The notes: a model not told the origin generated them from the letters alone. Counted from the first letter of the stretch, positions 1-10,479 are shown. The stretch: DNA of 45,145 nucleotides from Planctomycetaceae bacterium (GCA_003153375.1 PLYM01000152.1:20373-65517), one strand, 5' to 3'. A program made the numbers and translations.

Positions 1-549
1 GAAGGCACCTATCCCCTGCCCGAGGCCCAGCAAGACCGGTTCATGTTCAAGGTGTTCGTCAATTATCCGAGCTTCAGCGAAGAGTTCGAGATCGCGCGTC
101 GCACGACCACCACGGCCACGGACCATATCGAACCGGTGTTGACCGCCGAGGAGATTCTCGATCTGCAACGGATCGTCCGCGAGGTGCCGATCACCGACCA
201 CTTGATCCGCTATGCCCTGACCTTGATCCGACAGACGCGCGTCGGCGAAGCGGGCGCGCCGGACTTTGTCGCCGACCAGTTGAGCTGGGGCGCCGGTCCG
301 CGGGCGGTGCAGTTTCTGATCCTGGGATCGAAGGCGCGAGCCCTGCTCCACGGCCGGACACACGTCGCGACCGAGGACATCCAGGCGCTGATCAAGCCGG
401 TGCTGCGGCATCGGCTGGTGGTGAATTTTTCGGCCGAGAGCGAGGGGGTCACGTCCGACGACATCGTCGACCGGCTGCTGGCAATTACTCCGACCAAAGA
501 GGACGAGCTGACGAGCGATGCCCGCTTCCAAAAGATTTTTGCATCCTGA
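1..549 (+). CDS. MoxR-family AAA+ ATPase, C-terminal part (5' truncated by window edge)
   Basis: The reading frame is open from base 1 and encodes about 182 residues. It opens with [17 protein letters not shown], the strongly conserved MoxR stretch that follows sensor 1, and continues through the C-terminal helical lid domain. The Walker A and B motifs lie outside the window. MoxR ATPases (known family role) act as chaperone-like partners of von Willebrand A (vWA) proteins, inserting cofactors or remodelling complexes. That fits the DUF58 and two vWA genes that follow. Its 3' end overlaps the DUF58 gene by 32 bases, which suggests translational coupling. The internal ATG at base 43 is not the real start, because conserved sequence extends upstream of it. 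Confidence 0.93.
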   Translation, partial: EGTYPLPEAQQDRFMFKVFVNYPSFSEEFEIARRTTTTATDHIEPVLTAEEILDLQRIVREVPITDHLIRYALTLIRQTRVGEAGAPDFVADQLSWGAGPRAVQFLILGSKARALLHGRTHVATEDIQALIKPVLRHRLVVNFSAESEGVTSDDIVDRLLAITPTKEDELTSDARFQKIFAS

Positions 550-1417
550 AGCGATCGGTCGCATCTCGCGGCTCGACTTGCGCGCTCGCCACATCGTGGA
601 AGGGTTCTTGTCTGGAATCCACCGCAGTCCGTATTTCGGGCAGTCGGTCGAGTTCCTGCAGCACCGCGAGTACACGCCCGGTGACGATCTGCGCCACGTC
701 GACTGGAAAGTCTGGGCCAAGCAGGATCGCTACTACGTCAAGCAGTTCGAGGAAGACACGAACCTGCGGGCGACGCTCTTGGTTGACGTCTCGGGCAGCA
801 TGCGTTACGGCTCGGGCCCGCTCGATAAATACGAATACGGCTGCACGATCGCCGCGTCGTTGGCCTATTTGCTGCTCAGGCAGCAGGACGCGGTCGGCTG
901 CGTCGCGTTCGACGACGCGGTCCGCGTCAAGGTTCCGCAGCGCACCAAGCGCAGCCACTTGAACTCGATCGTGCAGGCCCTGGCAGCCAGCGAGCCGCGC
1001 GAAAAAACCGAAATGCTCTCGCTGCTGCGGGCCGCGGTCGAAGCCTATCCGCGGCGCGGCCTGATGATCCTGGTGTCCGACCTGCTGGTCGAGCGCACGG
1101 GTTTGTTCAAGGGCCTGAAGTTGTTGCGGCAGCACGGCCACGACGTGATCGTGTTTCACGTGATGGATGATCAGGAGCTCGATTTTTCATTCAACGGGCC
1201 CACGCGGTTCGAGGGCTTGGAGCTGTCCGAGCGCCTGGCCTGCAACCCGCGGGCGCTGCGAGAGGGATATTTGCAAGCTTTGGGAGCGTATCTCGACGAA
1301 GTGCGCCGGGGGTGCGCGCGAGACGGCGTCGATTACGTGCAATTGCGCACGAGCCAACCGCTCGATGCCGCGTTGGCCGCGTTTCTGAGTTCCCGGCAAG
1401 GCAGGCTACGCGACTAA
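518..1417 (+). CDS. DUF58 domain protein with vWA fold
   Basis: This 299-residue protein carries the DUF58 signature [17 protein letters not shown] at about residues 51-67. A vWA metal-ion-dependent adhesion (MIDAS) motif DVSGS follows at residues 90-94. It has no signal peptide or membrane segment, so it is probably cytoplasmic. DUF58 proteins are almost always encoded directly after moxR (established context) and are thought to be its partner or substrate. The start lies inside the moxR 3' end with a purine-rich AAGAGGA stretch upstream. The next gene begins five bases after the stop. The biochemical activity of DUF58 proteins is not known in detail. Confidence 0.93.
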   Translation: MPASKRFLHPEAIGRISRLDLRARHIVEGFLSGIHRSPYFGQSVEFLQHREYTPGDDLRHVDWKVWAKQDRYYVKQFEEDTNLRATLLVDVSGSMRYGSGPLDKYEYGCTIAASLAYLLLRQQDAVGCVAFDDAVRVKVPQRTKRSHLNSIVQALAASEPREKTEMLSLLRAAVEAYPRRGLMILVSDLLVERTGLFKGLKLLRQHGHDVIVFHVMDDQELDFSFNGPTRFEGLELSERLACNPRALREGYLQALGAYLDEVRRGCARDGVDYVQLRTSQPLDAALAAFLSSRQGRLRD

Positions 1418-1422
1418 TCGAT

Positions 1423-3723
1423 ATGCCTAGTTTCGTCAACGAATCCTTTCTCTGGTGGGGCTTGCCGCTGGTCGGCGTGCCGGTGCTGATCCACCTCATC
1501 AACCTGATGCGCCATCGGCGCGTCCCGTGGGCCGCCATGGAGTTTCTGTTGGCGAGCCAGAAGCGGCACCAGAAATCGATTCTGTTCAAGCAATTGCTGC
1601 TGTTATTGCTGCGCATGTTGGCCGTGGCGGCCGTGGTGTTGATGGTCGCCCAGCCGCTGGTGCGCAACCAATGGGGCGCCTTATTCGGCGGCAGCAAGAC
1701 GCACCATATCGTGCTCCTGGACGACAGCTTTTCGATGTCCGATCATTGGGCCGACACCAGCGCGTTCGATCAGGCCCGAGCCGTGGTCACGCGGTTGGCC
1801 GCCCAGGCCGCGCATCAGGACACCCCGCAGATTTTCACCCTGTTCCGCTTCTCTCGCGCTCGCCGCTTGTCGCGCGGCACACAGCCCGACCTGCTCGGTG
1901 TTGCTCTCGACGCGGACTTCACGGCGCATCTGGAAAAGGTGCTCGGCCCCCTGACCCCCTCGCAAACGGCAGCCGACCCGCAAGACGCTCTCGACGCGGT
2001 CGATCGTTTGCCCCCCAAGCCGGCCGACGAGGACCGCATCATTTATCTGGTTTCCGACTTTCGCGCCAACCAGTGGCAGGAACCGACCGGGCTGCGCAAG
2101 AGCTTGCACCAGCTCGACGAGGCGGGCGCCCAGATTCATCTGATCAATTGCGTTGACGCCGTCCACGAAAACCTGGCCATTGCCTCGCTGCGCCCTGGCT
2201 CGGGAACGCGCGCTGCCGGCGTGCCGCTGCTGGCCGAAGTGTCGGTGCGCAATTTCGGCGCCTCCGACGCCCGGGGCGTATCGGTATCGCTCGAGGAAGA
2301 CGGCCACGCGCGACCGGCGATCGTGTTCGAGGAATTGCCCGCCGGCAAGCTGATCACACGCCGCTTTCCGGTGTTGTTTGCCACGGCCGGCGAGCACGAG
2401 ATCGTGGCCCGCCTGCAAACCGATGCGGTGACCGCCGACAATGCCCGCTCGCTGGTGCTCGAAGTGCCCAAGACGGTCGACGTGTTGATCGTCGACGGCG
2501 AAGCCAAGGCCCAGGATGCGTTCTTCTTGAGCACAGCGTTGGCGCCCGGCGGAAAGGTCACCAGCGGATTGCGGCCCCAGGTCGAGTCGCCGCGCTATTT
2601 GCGAGATCATGCACTCGACGGCTTCGAATCGATCTATCTGCTCAACATCGCGCGGCTTGAGCCGGCGGAAATCGGTGCGCTCGAGAGCTACGTCAAGGCT
2701 GGCGGCGGCTTGGGAATTTTCATGGGCGAGTTGTCGCGCGCCGATTTTTTCAACGAGCAACTGTATCGCGGCGGCGAGGGGCTTTTTCCGTTGCCCCTGG
2801 CCGGCCCCGCCGAGTTGGTCGTCGATCGGCTGGAAAAAGCGCCCGACCTGGAAGTGACCGATCATCCCATCTTCGCGGTGTTCGCCGGCGAAAGGAACAG
2901 CTTTCTCAACACCGTGACGGTCAGCCGTTATTTTGCTGCACAGAAGGATTGGAACCCCGCGCCCGACTCGAGCACGCGCGTGATTGCCAGGCTGCGCAAC
3001 AAGGCGCCCTTCGCTGTCGAACATAAGTTTGGCGAGGGACACGTCGTGGCAGTGCTCACGAAGGCCTCGCCGCTCGAGACGTCGCTGGGAAGCTGGAACA
3101 ACTGGGGCCGCGACAATCCGAGCTACGTCGTGGCCATGCTCGAAATGCAATCGTATCTGTCCAGCTCGCGCCATCCCGATACTTCGCGCCTGGTGGGCAC
3201 ACCGCTCGACGTGCCGGTTGACGAAGCCAAGTTCCTTCCGCAGGTCCGCTTTGTCCTGCCACGCGATGCTGGCGGCGGCACGCTGACCGTGGACGCGACC
3301 ACGACCACCAATCCAGCACAAGCGCCAGTTACTCATCCGCCAGCCGCCAACGACACCGCCACGGCACCGGTCGAGCCGCGGGCGGACCACAACGCCGTGC
3401 TGGCCGACACCGACGCCAGCGGCATCTACCAGGCGCAATTGACTGGCACCGACGGCTCCCAGCGCATCGAACGATTCGCCTTCAACGTCGTGAGCGAGGA
3501 GGGTGACCTGCACAAGCTCGACGCCGAACAGTTGGCCAGCCGTTTGGAAGGCGTTCGCTATGAGTTTCACCAGGCGGCCGACATCGACTACAACCCCCAG
3601 CAACTGGCCGGCTTCAATCTCAGCGAGAGCCTGCTCTATTGTCTGATCGCGATCCTGCTGGGCGAACAGGTGTTGGCCTATGCGTGCAGTTATCACCCCT
3701 CGGCCAAGGGGAGCACACGCTGA
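1423..3723 (+). CDS. BatA-like membrane-anchored vWA domain protein
   Basis: Starting at ATG 1423 the protein has 766 residues. The frame is open further upstream, but the DUF58 stop and the N-terminal membrane domain favour this start. Residues 6-28 and 57-78 are hydrophobic helices typical of the BatA N-terminal double-transmembrane domain. A vWA domain follows with an intact MIDAS motif (D100, S102, S104). The middle of the protein resembles the beta-sandwich plus glutamine-amidotransferase-like fold seen in other planctomycete vWA proteins. A further hydrophobic helix lies near the C-terminus (about 735-757). The stop overlaps the next start as TGATG. In other bacteria such proteins form envelope complexes linked to MoxR. 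The exact role here is unknown. Confidence 0.88.
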   Translation: MPSFVNESFLWWGLPLVGVPVLIHLINLMRHRRVPWAAMEFLLASQKRHQKSILFKQLLLLLLRMLAVAAVVLMVAQPLVRNQWGALFGGSKTHHIVLLDDSFSMSDHWADTSAFDQARAVVTRLAAQAAHQDTPQIFTLFRFSRARRLSRGTQPDLLGVALDADFTAHLEKVLGPLTPSQTAADPQDALDAVDRLPPKPADEDRIIYLVSDFRANQWQEPTGLRKSLHQLDEAGAQIHLINCVDAVHENLAIASLRPGSGTRAAGVPLLAEVSVRNFGASDARGVSVSLEEDGHARPAIVFEELPAGKLITRRFPVLFATAGEHEIVARLQTDAVTADNARSLVLEVPKTVDVLIVDGEAKAQDAFFLSTALAPGGKVTSGLRPQVESPRYLRDHALDGFESIYLLNIARLEPAEIGALESYVKAGGGLGIFMGELSRADFFNEQLYRGGEGLFPLPLAGPAELVVDRLEKAPDLEVTDHPIFAVFAGERNSFLNTVTVSRYFAAQKDWNPAPDSSTRVIARLRNKAPFAVEHKFGEGHVVAVLTKASPLETSLGSWNNWGRDNPSYVVAMLEMQSYLSSSRHPDTSRLVGTPLDVPVDEAKFLPQVRFVLPRDAGGGTLTVDATTTTNPAQAPVTHPPAANDTATAPVEPRADHNAVLADTDASGIYQAQLTGTDGSQRIERFAFNVVSEEGDLHKLDAEQLASRLEGVRYEFHQAADIDYNPQQLAGFNLSESLLYCLIAILLGEQVLAYACSYHPSAKGSTR

Positions 3724-6200
3724 TGGGAACCTGGCCCTTGATCGCTCAGACGACAACGCGAACCACCTATGAGCTGGCCCGGGTGCAAGCCTTTGGGGAG
3801 CGTTGGCATTACCTTGTGCTGGCCCTGATTTGCCTGGCCATCGTGGGGTTGGCCGCGTGGATGGTGCGCCGCGACAGCATCGAACTGCCGCGTGGCGTGG
3901 CGTGGCTGCTGATGCTGATGCGAGTTTCGGCGCTGCTGGGCCTGCTGGTGTTCTATCTGCACTTGGAAAAGCGGACCGAGCGCAAGGTCGTACACAATTC
4001 CCGAGTGCTGATGCTGGTCGATACCAGCTTGAGCATGGGACTGCACGATGCCACGGCATCGGCCGTGCCGGCCACTCCGAATCGCGTCGACCAGGTCGTG
4101 GCGCTGCTGGGCGAGGGTGGATTGATCGACAGGTTGCGCGGCCAGCACGAAGTCGTCGTCAATCGCTTTGATGCCGACCTGAGCCGTGTGGCATCCTTCG
4201 CCAAATCCGTGCCGCCAACCGACCAGACTCCGCCAGACGCGGCGGCCGCCACGAAGGGTCCGACAGCGAGCACGTCGGAAAAGGAAAAGTCGGCGCCCGA
4301 TCTGAAAGCCGCGCTGGTTCCGCAAGGCATCGAGACCCGCTTGGGCCAGTCGCTGCGCCAGCTGATCAACGACGAGCGCTCAACGCCCGTGTCGGGCGTG
4401 GTGCTGTTCAGTGACGGCGGGCAGAACTCGGGCATCGATCCCTCGGCGGCCATCGCCACGGCCCGCGATGCCAAGATTCCAATCTTCACAGTCGGCATCG
4501 GCACCGACCGCCGGCCGGCCAATGTGCGAGTCAGCGATCTGGTGGCCCCGGCCCGGGCCTATCCGGGCGACAGCTTCAAGATCACAGGCTATCTGCAAGC
4601 CGAGGGACTGGCCGATCGCACCGTGTCGGTCGACCTGATGTCGAACGTCGCGGGCGAAGCCAGCAAAGCCCAGGACGGCAAGGTCGAGAACAGCCAACGC
4701 GTCACGCTCGGTGGCCGCGGCGAGGTGGTGGCGGTCAATTTCGACATTACACCTCCAGAGAAGGGCCGCCGCGTCTATCGATTGCGCGTCAAGGCTCCGC
4801 CTGAGGACAGCAATCCGAACGACGACCAGCAGGAAGTCGACATCGAAATCGTCGATCGCAAGACCAAGGTGCTGCTGATCGCCAGCGGGCCCACGCGCGA
4901 ATACATTTTCCTGCGCAACCAATTGCAGCGCGACAAGGAAACCGTGGTCGACGTCTGGCTGCAATCGGCGCCCGAGGGGATCTCGCAGGACGCCCACAAG
5001 ATTCTCACCGCCCTGCCCAGCACGCCGCAGGAATTGTTCGAATACGATTGCATCGTGGCGTTTGATCCCGATTGGAAAGAGCTCGACTCGACACAGGTCG
5101 ACTTGCTCGAGCGGTGGGTAGCCGAGAAAGCCGGCGGACTGATCGTCGTGGCCGGGCCGGTGCAGATGGACCGCTGGATTCAGGATCCCAAGCTCGTCAA
5201 GTTGCGGGGGTTGTATCCGGTCGAGTTCAATCGTCGCTTGTCCGTGATGGAAGAGGGCCGCTTTGGCTCGACCGTGCCCTGGCCGGTCGACTTTTCGCGC
5301 GAAGGGCTCGAAGCTGAGTTCCTGTGGTTGGCCGACAGCGCGGCTCGCAGCCAGCAGATCTGGTTGACGTTTCCCGGCGTGTTTGGCTATTACAGCGTCC
5401 GCGGCCCGAAGCCCGGCGCTACGGTCTTCGGCCGCTATTCGGATCCCGAGGCTCAAATCGGCGAGCAGCGACCGGCTTACATGGCTGGCCAGTTTTACGG
5501 CGCCGGTCGCGTGTTCTATCTGGGCAGCGGCGAGATGTGGCGGCTGCGGGCATTGAGCGACAATTACTTCGAGCAGTTCTACACCAAGCTCATTCGCCAC
5601 GTTTCGCAAGGCCGCCTGCTGCTCGGATCGAGCCGCGGTATGCTCCTGGTTGATCGCGACCGCTATTTGCTCGGCAACACCGTGGTGGTGCGGGCCCAAT
5701 TGAGCAATGTGCAATTCGAGCCGCTCGATGTTCCCAGCGTGACGCTGCAAGTCATTCGGCCCGACAGCACCAGCGAAGCCTTGCAGCTCACCGCCGATCC
5801 CTCGCGCATGGGAATGTACGTCGGCCAGTTCACGGCGCTGGTCGAAGGCACCTATCGTCTCGAGATGGGCGTGCCCGACAGCGACGCTGAGCAGCTTTCG
5901 CGCCGCATTCAGGTCAAAGTGCCCGACCTGGAGCGCGAAAATCCGGAGCGCAACGATGCCCTGCTGAGTGAAATCGCCAAGCGCACCGGCGGGCTCTACT
6001 ACGTCGGCGCCGAGGCCGTGCTGGGCTCGCAAGGCGTGCCGCCCCTGGCCAATCAATTGCACGATCGCACCGAAGTCACCTACCTGGCGGGCGTCACCGA
6101 CCGGGAGTTCGAACACAACTGGCTGCAAGGCTTGTTGATCGTAATTTGCTCCTTGTTGTTCCTGGAGTGGTTAATCCGTCGTCTTTCGAAACTCGCTTAA
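3723..6200 (+). CDS. second large membrane-anchored vWA domain protein
   Basis: This is an 825-residue protein starting at ATG 3723, inside the TGATG overlap with the previous gene. Hydrophobic helices lie at about 29-48 and 58-79. A vWA domain follows with MIDAS residues D100, S102 and S104 (motif DTSLS). A Pro/Thr/Lys-rich insert at about 160-195 interrupts the vWA domain. The second half carries a glutamine-amidotransferase-like region beginning KVLLIASGPTREYI. A C-terminal membrane helix runs from about 799 to 820. It appears to be a paralogue of the preceding vWA protein in architecture, though not closely in sequence. Both probably sit in the cytoplasmic membrane with most of the chain on one side, and the pair may form one complex. 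Confidence 0.88.
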   Translation: MGTWPLIAQTTTRTTYELARVQAFGERWHYLVLALICLAIVGLAAWMVRRDSIELPRGVAWLLMLMRVSALLGLLVFYLHLEKRTERKVVHNSRVLMLVDTSLSMGLHDATASAVPATPNRVDQVVALLGEGGLIDRLRGQHEVVVNRFDADLSRVASFAKSVPPTDQTPPDAAAATKGPTASTSEKEKSAPDLKAALVPQGIETRLGQSLRQLINDERSTPVSGVVLFSDGGQNSGIDPSAAIATARDAKIPIFTVGIGTDRRPANVRVSDLVAPARAYPGDSFKITGYLQAEGLADRTVSVDLMSNVAGEASKAQDGKVENSQRVTLGGRGEVVAVNFDITPPEKGRRVYRLRVKAPPEDSNPNDDQQEVDIEIVDRKTKVLLIASGPTREYIFLRNQLQRDKETVVDVWLQSAPEGISQDAHKILTALPSTPQELFEYDCIVAFDPDWKELDSTQVDLLERWVAEKAGGLIVVAGPVQMDRWIQDPKLVKLRGLYPVEFNRRLSVMEEGRFGSTVPWPVDFSREGLEAEFLWLADSAARSQQIWLTFPGVFGYYSVRGPKPGATVFGRYSDPEAQIGEQRPAYMAGQFYGAGRVFYLGSGEMWRLRALSDNYFEQFYTKLIRHVSQGRLLLGSSRGMLLVDRDRYLLGNTVVVRAQLSNVQFEPLDVPSVTLQVIRPDSTSEALQLTADPSRMGMYVGQFTALVEGTYRLEMGVPDSDAEQLSRRIQVKVPDLERENPERNDALLSEIAKRTGGLYYVGAEAVLGSQGVPPLANQLHDRTEVTYLAGVTDREFEHNWLQGLLIVICSLLFLEWLIRRLSKLA

Positions 6201-6244
6201 CCGATTTGCAGCAGCAGATAAACAACCGTTCGGCAATTTCCGCA

Positions 6245-8488
6245 ATGGCCACGCAAGCCCCCTACAACTCGAACCACCTCGAGCCGGCCCTGGAGTCGTT
6301 GCTCGCGCGGTTGCGGCGGCGCATTCGCTCCTATATATGGGCCGATGGCCTGGCGATGGTCCTGGTCGTGTTGGCCGGCGCGTTCTGGATCAGCCTGGCG
6401 GTCGATTGGTTGTTCGAGCCGCCGCGGCTGCTGCGGATTGCCGCCCAGGTGGCCTTGGCCGGCGCGTTGGCATACGTGATCTTTCGCTTCCTGCTCGAGC
6501 GGCTGCTGGTGCGGCTCTCGAATCGCAACATGGCGCTGCTGGTCGAGCGACGTTTCGGCGCGTTCCGCGACAGTTTGCTGACGGCCGTCGAATTGACGCA
6601 AGATCCCGACCACGCCGCCGAGTTCAACGCCGACATGCTGGCCCTGACGCACCGCGACGCGTTGAACCATGCCAACGACGTCGATCTGAGCCGGATTTTC
6701 AACGTGGCTCCGTTGGCCCGCCGCGTCAGCCTGGCCGTGGCTTTGTCGGCCGCGCTGGTCGTCTTCGGCGTGGGCGCATCGAGTGCCTTTGGCACCTGGG
6801 CCCGCCGCAATCTGCTGTTGAGCGACGAGTTGTGGCCCCGCGCCACGCGGCTGTTGGTCGAAGGTTTCAACGAGCAGGGAGACGCCAAGATCGCCCGCGG
6901 ATCGGACTGGAACCTGGTGGTCAAGGCCGACGCCGCCTTGGGCCGCGACATCCCCGAAATCGTCCAGGTCCGTTACACCACGCTCGACGGTGCCCGCGGA
7001 CGCGAGAACATGAGTCGCGAAGGCGTGGTGGCGCCGGGCGAAGCTCCCTTCCAGAACTATTCGCACACGTTCAAAGGAGTCCTCGCGCCGCTCGACTTTT
7101 TCGTCAAGGGGGGCGACGACCGCGCGGGGCCCTTCCATCTCGAGGTGGTCGACAGCCCCACGATCAGCCGCATGACGTTGCACTGCGAGTATCCCCCTTA
7201 CATGCACCGTGGCCCGCGCGACTTGCCCGTGGCTGGGTTGATGCAGTTGCCGCGCGGTACTGAGATCACGATCCTGGCCGAAGCCAACAAGCCGTTGGTC
7301 TCAGTGCAGATCGACGACATGGCCGACGAGAATTCGCCGCTGACCCACCAGCTGAACTTTGCCAACGAGCCCGCCGGCGCGCAGCAGAGCTTCAGCTTCA
7401 GTGTGCCGCGATTGGCCGGCGACAAAACGCTGTTGTTCACTTTGCGCGACGTCGACGGCATTCGCAGTCGCGAGGCGGTGCGGCTATCGCTCTCGGCGAT
7501 TGTCGACGAACCGCCGCAAGTGAACGTGCAGCTCAAGGGCATCGGCACCGCGATCACGGCCCAGGCGCGGCTCCCCGCCGCCGGCGAGGTGTCGGACGAC
7601 TATGGCGTTGAGAAAATCTGGTTCGATTATCACGTCGACGAATCGCCCGCCCGGCAGCAACCGTTCGCCGCCGAGCCCGACGGGGTCGAAAAGCTGGCCG
7701 TGGCCGACGCCCTGGAAGTGCGCGATTTGAAGCTGGAACCGAAACAAAAGCTGCACTGGGCCGTGCAGGCCGCCGACACGTTCGCTCTCGACGGAGGCCC
7801 GAACGTCGGCACGAGTCAGCGCTATGTGCTCGACGTCGTGACACCCGAGCAGTTGCGGTCGATGCTCGAGGCCCGCGAGTTGATGCTTCGCCGCCGGTTC
7901 GAAACCATCGTCGAAGAACTGACCGAAACCCGCGGACTGCTGGCCAGCGTGGTCACCGGCCCCGTGAAAAAGCCCGAGGGGGGCGACGGCAAGCCGGCAA
8001 CGGAGCCGGGCGATACCGAAGCCAGGCCCGGGGGCATCCAGCCGTCGGTGCAAGTCGAACGCGTACGGCAAAATGGCGAACGCAGCGCCCACGAGACGCT
8101 CCAGGTGGCGGTGGCGTTCGACGAGATTCGCGAGGAAATGATCAATAATCGGATCGACACCGAAGAGCTGAAGACGCGGCTCAAGGAAGGCGTCGCCGGC
8201 CCCCTCAAACGGATCGCCTCGACGATGTTCCCCAAGTGGGAGGAACAACTGAAACAATTGGCCACGCAATTGGCCGACCCGCAGGCCGCCCCTGCCACTC
8301 AGGCCGCCGCCTTGGCCCAGGCGGACGCAATTCTCATCGAAATGAGGCAGGTGCTTGATAAAATGTTGGAATTGGAGACGTTCAACGAAGTGTTGGACAT
8401 GCTGCGGCAAGTCATCAGTGCGCAAGAGAAGGTGAACTCCGAAACCAAACAAAAGCAGAAGCAGAAGTTGCGCGACCTGACCGAATGA
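6245..8488 (+). CDS. DUF4175-like large membrane protein
   Basis: The protein has 747 residues from ATG 6245. An upstream in-frame ATG at 6146 would overlap the previous gene by 55 bases and adds nothing recognisable. A basic N-terminal stretch (RLRRRIRSY) precedes two hydrophobic helices at about 33-52 and 59-78. A third lies near 160-180. The rest is a long predicted extracytoplasmic region ending in helical, Lys/Gln-rich sequence. The layout resembles the DUF4175 family, commonly encoded next to moxR/vWA genes in planctomycetes and proteobacteria; that assignment is from memory of the family and not a search. No catalytic motif is visible. The stop codon sits in an ATGA, 68 bases before the most likely next start. 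Confidence 0.8.
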   Translation: MATQAPYNSNHLEPALESLLARLRRRIRSYIWADGLAMVLVVLAGAFWISLAVDWLFEPPRLLRIAAQVALAGALAYVIFRFLLERLLVRLSNRNMALLVERRFGAFRDSLLTAVELTQDPDHAAEFNADMLALTHRDALNHANDVDLSRIFNVAPLARRVSLAVALSAALVVFGVGASSAFGTWARRNLLLSDELWPRATRLLVEGFNEQGDAKIARGSDWNLVVKADAALGRDIPEIVQVRYTTLDGARGRENMSREGVVAPGEAPFQNYSHTFKGVLAPLDFFVKGGDDRAGPFHLEVVDSPTISRMTLHCEYPPYMHRGPRDLPVAGLMQLPRGTEITILAEANKPLVSVQIDDMADENSPLTHQLNFANEPAGAQQSFSFSVPRLAGDKTLLFTLRDVDGIRSREAVRLSLSAIVDEPPQVNVQLKGIGTAITAQARLPAAGEVSDDYGVEKIWFDYHVDESPARQQPFAAEPDGVEKLAVADALEVRDLKLEPKQKLHWAVQAADTFALDGGPNVGTSQRYVLDVVTPEQLRSMLEARELMLRRRFETIVEELTETRGLLASVVTGPVKKPEGGDGKPATEPGDTEARPGGIQPSVQVERVRQNGERSAHETLQVAVAFDEIREEMINNRIDTEELKTRLKEGVAGPLKRIASTMFPKWEEQLKQLATQLADPQAAPATQAAALAQADAILIEMRQVLDKMLELETFNEVLDMLRQVISAQEKVNSETKQKQKQKLRDLTE

Positions 8489-8556
8489 CGGAGCTGGGTC
8501 TGGCCTGTGTTGGGCCGAAGCCCGCGGGAGACCGAAAAGTGTTGGAGAAAGGTCTG

Positions 8557-10479
8557 ATGTCGAAAACCTGGCTCACGGCGATCGTGGTTGCCGGCCTGGC
8601 GCTGGTCCTCTGCACGAGCGCGCTGGCACAGCCAGTTCCGGCCCCTGCTGCGGAGGTCGCGGACGATGACGCTGTCCCGGTCGCAAAAGCGCCCGCTCCG
8701 GCCGAGAAGGACTCGTCAGAAGCCAAACCATCCGCCAAGCCCGAGAGAGAGGGCCTGGCCGACCATCAACAGCAAGTGGCCGAGCGGTTCCGCGAGCTCG
8801 AACGGCTGCTGTTGCGCATGGCCGAACTGACCGCCCCCACCGACCCCCGCCGCGCTGCCCTGCTGCGTCAGGCCGTGGCCCAGAGCAAGCAGCGCGACAT
8901 CGACCATCAATTCGAACAGTTGGTCGAGCTGCTCAAGCAAGAACGCCTGGCCGTGGTGGTGAAAGGCCAAAGCGAGGTGCAGCAAGATCTGGCCCGGCTG
9001 CTCGAACTCCTGATGAGCGAGGACCGCACCAAACGAATCGAATCGGAAAAAGAGCAGGTGCGGGAATATCTCAAGCGGGTCAACAAGATCATCAAGGAGC
9101 AAAAAGGCATTCAAGGCGAGACCGGCCGCGGCGGCGACCCGCGCAAACTCGCCGACCAACAAAGCGACCTGTCCGACAAGACGGGCGAATTGGCCAAGGA
9201 TCTGGACGACGATCCGTCGAAGCAAGCCCAGGCTCACGACAAACCCCAGGAGGATCCGCAGCCCCAGGAGGATCGGCAGAAGAAGCCCAAGGACGACGAC
9301 TCGAAAGAAGGCGAGCAGAAAAAGCCCGGCGACAAAGGTCAGGCAGAGGACAAGGATCAGCCGGAGGATCAAGGCAAACCGGATGACAAGTCGAAGGATG
9401 GTGGCCCCGGTGCCAAGCCGGGCGAAAAGGACAACGAGAAGAGCAAACCGAAACCCAAACCCCCGGGCGACCAGCCCGACAGTGAGCAACCGCAGGGCCA
9501 GAAAGATGACCAAGAGAAGAAGCAGCGGCAGAAGCCGCAGGATTCGCCGCCGGGCGACCAGCGAGACAAGGACTCGAAAGACCAAGACCAGCCGTCGCAG
9601 GGCAAGCCGGCGGACCAACCGCCGGGCGGCGACGTAAGTCCGCCCAGCGACGAGCCCCCCGCCAGCGAAAGTCCCGCGCAAAAGCGGCTCGAGCAGGCAC
9701 AGCAGCGCATGAAAGAAGCCCAGCAGAAGCTGGAAGAGGCCAAACGCTCGGACGCCCAGGAAAAACAGGCCGAGGCCATCAAGGAACTCGAGCAAGCCAA
9801 GGCCGACCTGGAAGAGATCCTGCGTCAGTTGCGCGAGGAGGAAGTGTCGCGCACCTTGGCCATGCTCGAAGGCCGCTTTCGCAAGATGCTCGATCAGCAG
9901 GTCGAAGTGTACGAAGGCACGAAACGCCTCGACAAGGTGCCCCAGCCCGAACGCGACCGCGACGACGAAATCGAAGCCGGTCGCCTGAGCGGCAAGGAAC
10001 GGCAGATCGCCACCGAAGCCGACAAGGCCCTGGAAGTGTTGCGCGAGGAAGGTTCGGCCGTGTCGTTTCCCGAGGCGGTCATTGAAATGCGCGACGACAT
10101 GGAATCCGTGATCAAGCGACTGGCCGAAGCCAAGGTCGGCGAACTGACGCAGGGCATCGAGAAAGACATCATCGCCGCGTTGGAAGAAATGATCGCGGCC
10201 TTGCAAAAGGCCCAGAAGGAAATGGAGAACAAGGACAAACAGGGCGAACCCCAGCAAGGCGGTCAGGAAGAGTCGCCGCTGGTCGACACGCTCTCGGAAT
10301 TGAAAATGATTCGCGCCCTGCAAATGAGGGTCAACACGCGCACCGAGCGCTATGCGGCCCTCTCCAAGAACGAGCAGACCGACACGCCCGAGTTGCTCGA
10401 AGCGCTCAAGCGTCTGGCCGAGCGCGAAGAGCGCATTCACAAGGTCACCCGCGACATCGTTTTAGGGAGGAACCGATGA
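8557..10479 (+). CDS. exported coiled-coil protein with long charged low-complexity region
   Basis: I choose ATG 8557 (640 residues) because an AAAGG ribosome-binding site precedes it and a good signal peptide starts there (MSKTWLTAIVVAGLALVLC, cleavage after TSALA). ATG 8485, overlapping the previous stop as ATGA, is the alternative. Residues about 60-185 are helical and charged. Residues about 185-375 are almost entirely Lys, Asp, Glu, Pro, Gln, Gly and Ser, a disordered alternating-charge linker. Residues about 380-640 form long predicted coiled coils rich in Glu, Lys, Gln and Leu. No enzyme motif is seen. It may act as a periplasmic scaffold for the upstream membrane proteins (inference). 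Confidence 0.85.
   Translation: MSKTWLTAIVVAGLALVLCTSALAQPVPAPAAEVADDDAVPVAKAPAPAEKDSSEAKPSAKPEREGLADHQQQVAERFRELERLLLRMAELTAPTDPRRAALLRQAVAQSKQRDIDHQFEQLVELLKQERLAVVVKGQSEVQQDLARLLELLMSEDRTKRIESEKEQVREYLKRVNKIIKEQKGIQGETGRGGDPRKLADQQSDLSDKTGELAKDLDDDPSKQAQAHDKPQEDPQPQEDRQKKPKDDDSKEGEQKKPGDKGQAEDKDQPEDQGKPDDKSKDGGPGAKPGEKDNEKSKPKPKPPGDQPDSEQPQGQKDDQEKKQRQKPQDSPPGDQRDKDSKDQDQPSQGKPADQPPGGDVSPPSDEPPASESPAQKRLEQAQQRMKEAQQKLEEAKRSDAQEKQAEAIKELEQAKADLEEILRQLREEEVSRTLAMLEGRFRKMLDQQVEVYEGTKRLDKVPQPERDRDDEIEAGRLSGKERQIATEADKALEVLREEGSAVSFPEAVIEMRDDMESVIKRLAEAKVGELTQGIEKDIIAALEEMIAALQKAQKEMENKDKQGEPQQGGQEESPLVDTLSELKMIRALQMRVNTRTERYAALSKNEQTDTPELLEALKRLAEREERIHKVTRDIVLGRNR

Noticed and set aside
1681-4059. 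Long open frame of 792 codons on the minus strand
   Set aside because: It lies opposite the two vWA genes, which have clear domains and motifs; its translation is rich in Arg, Gly, Gln and His without family features, as expected of a high-GC antisense frame.
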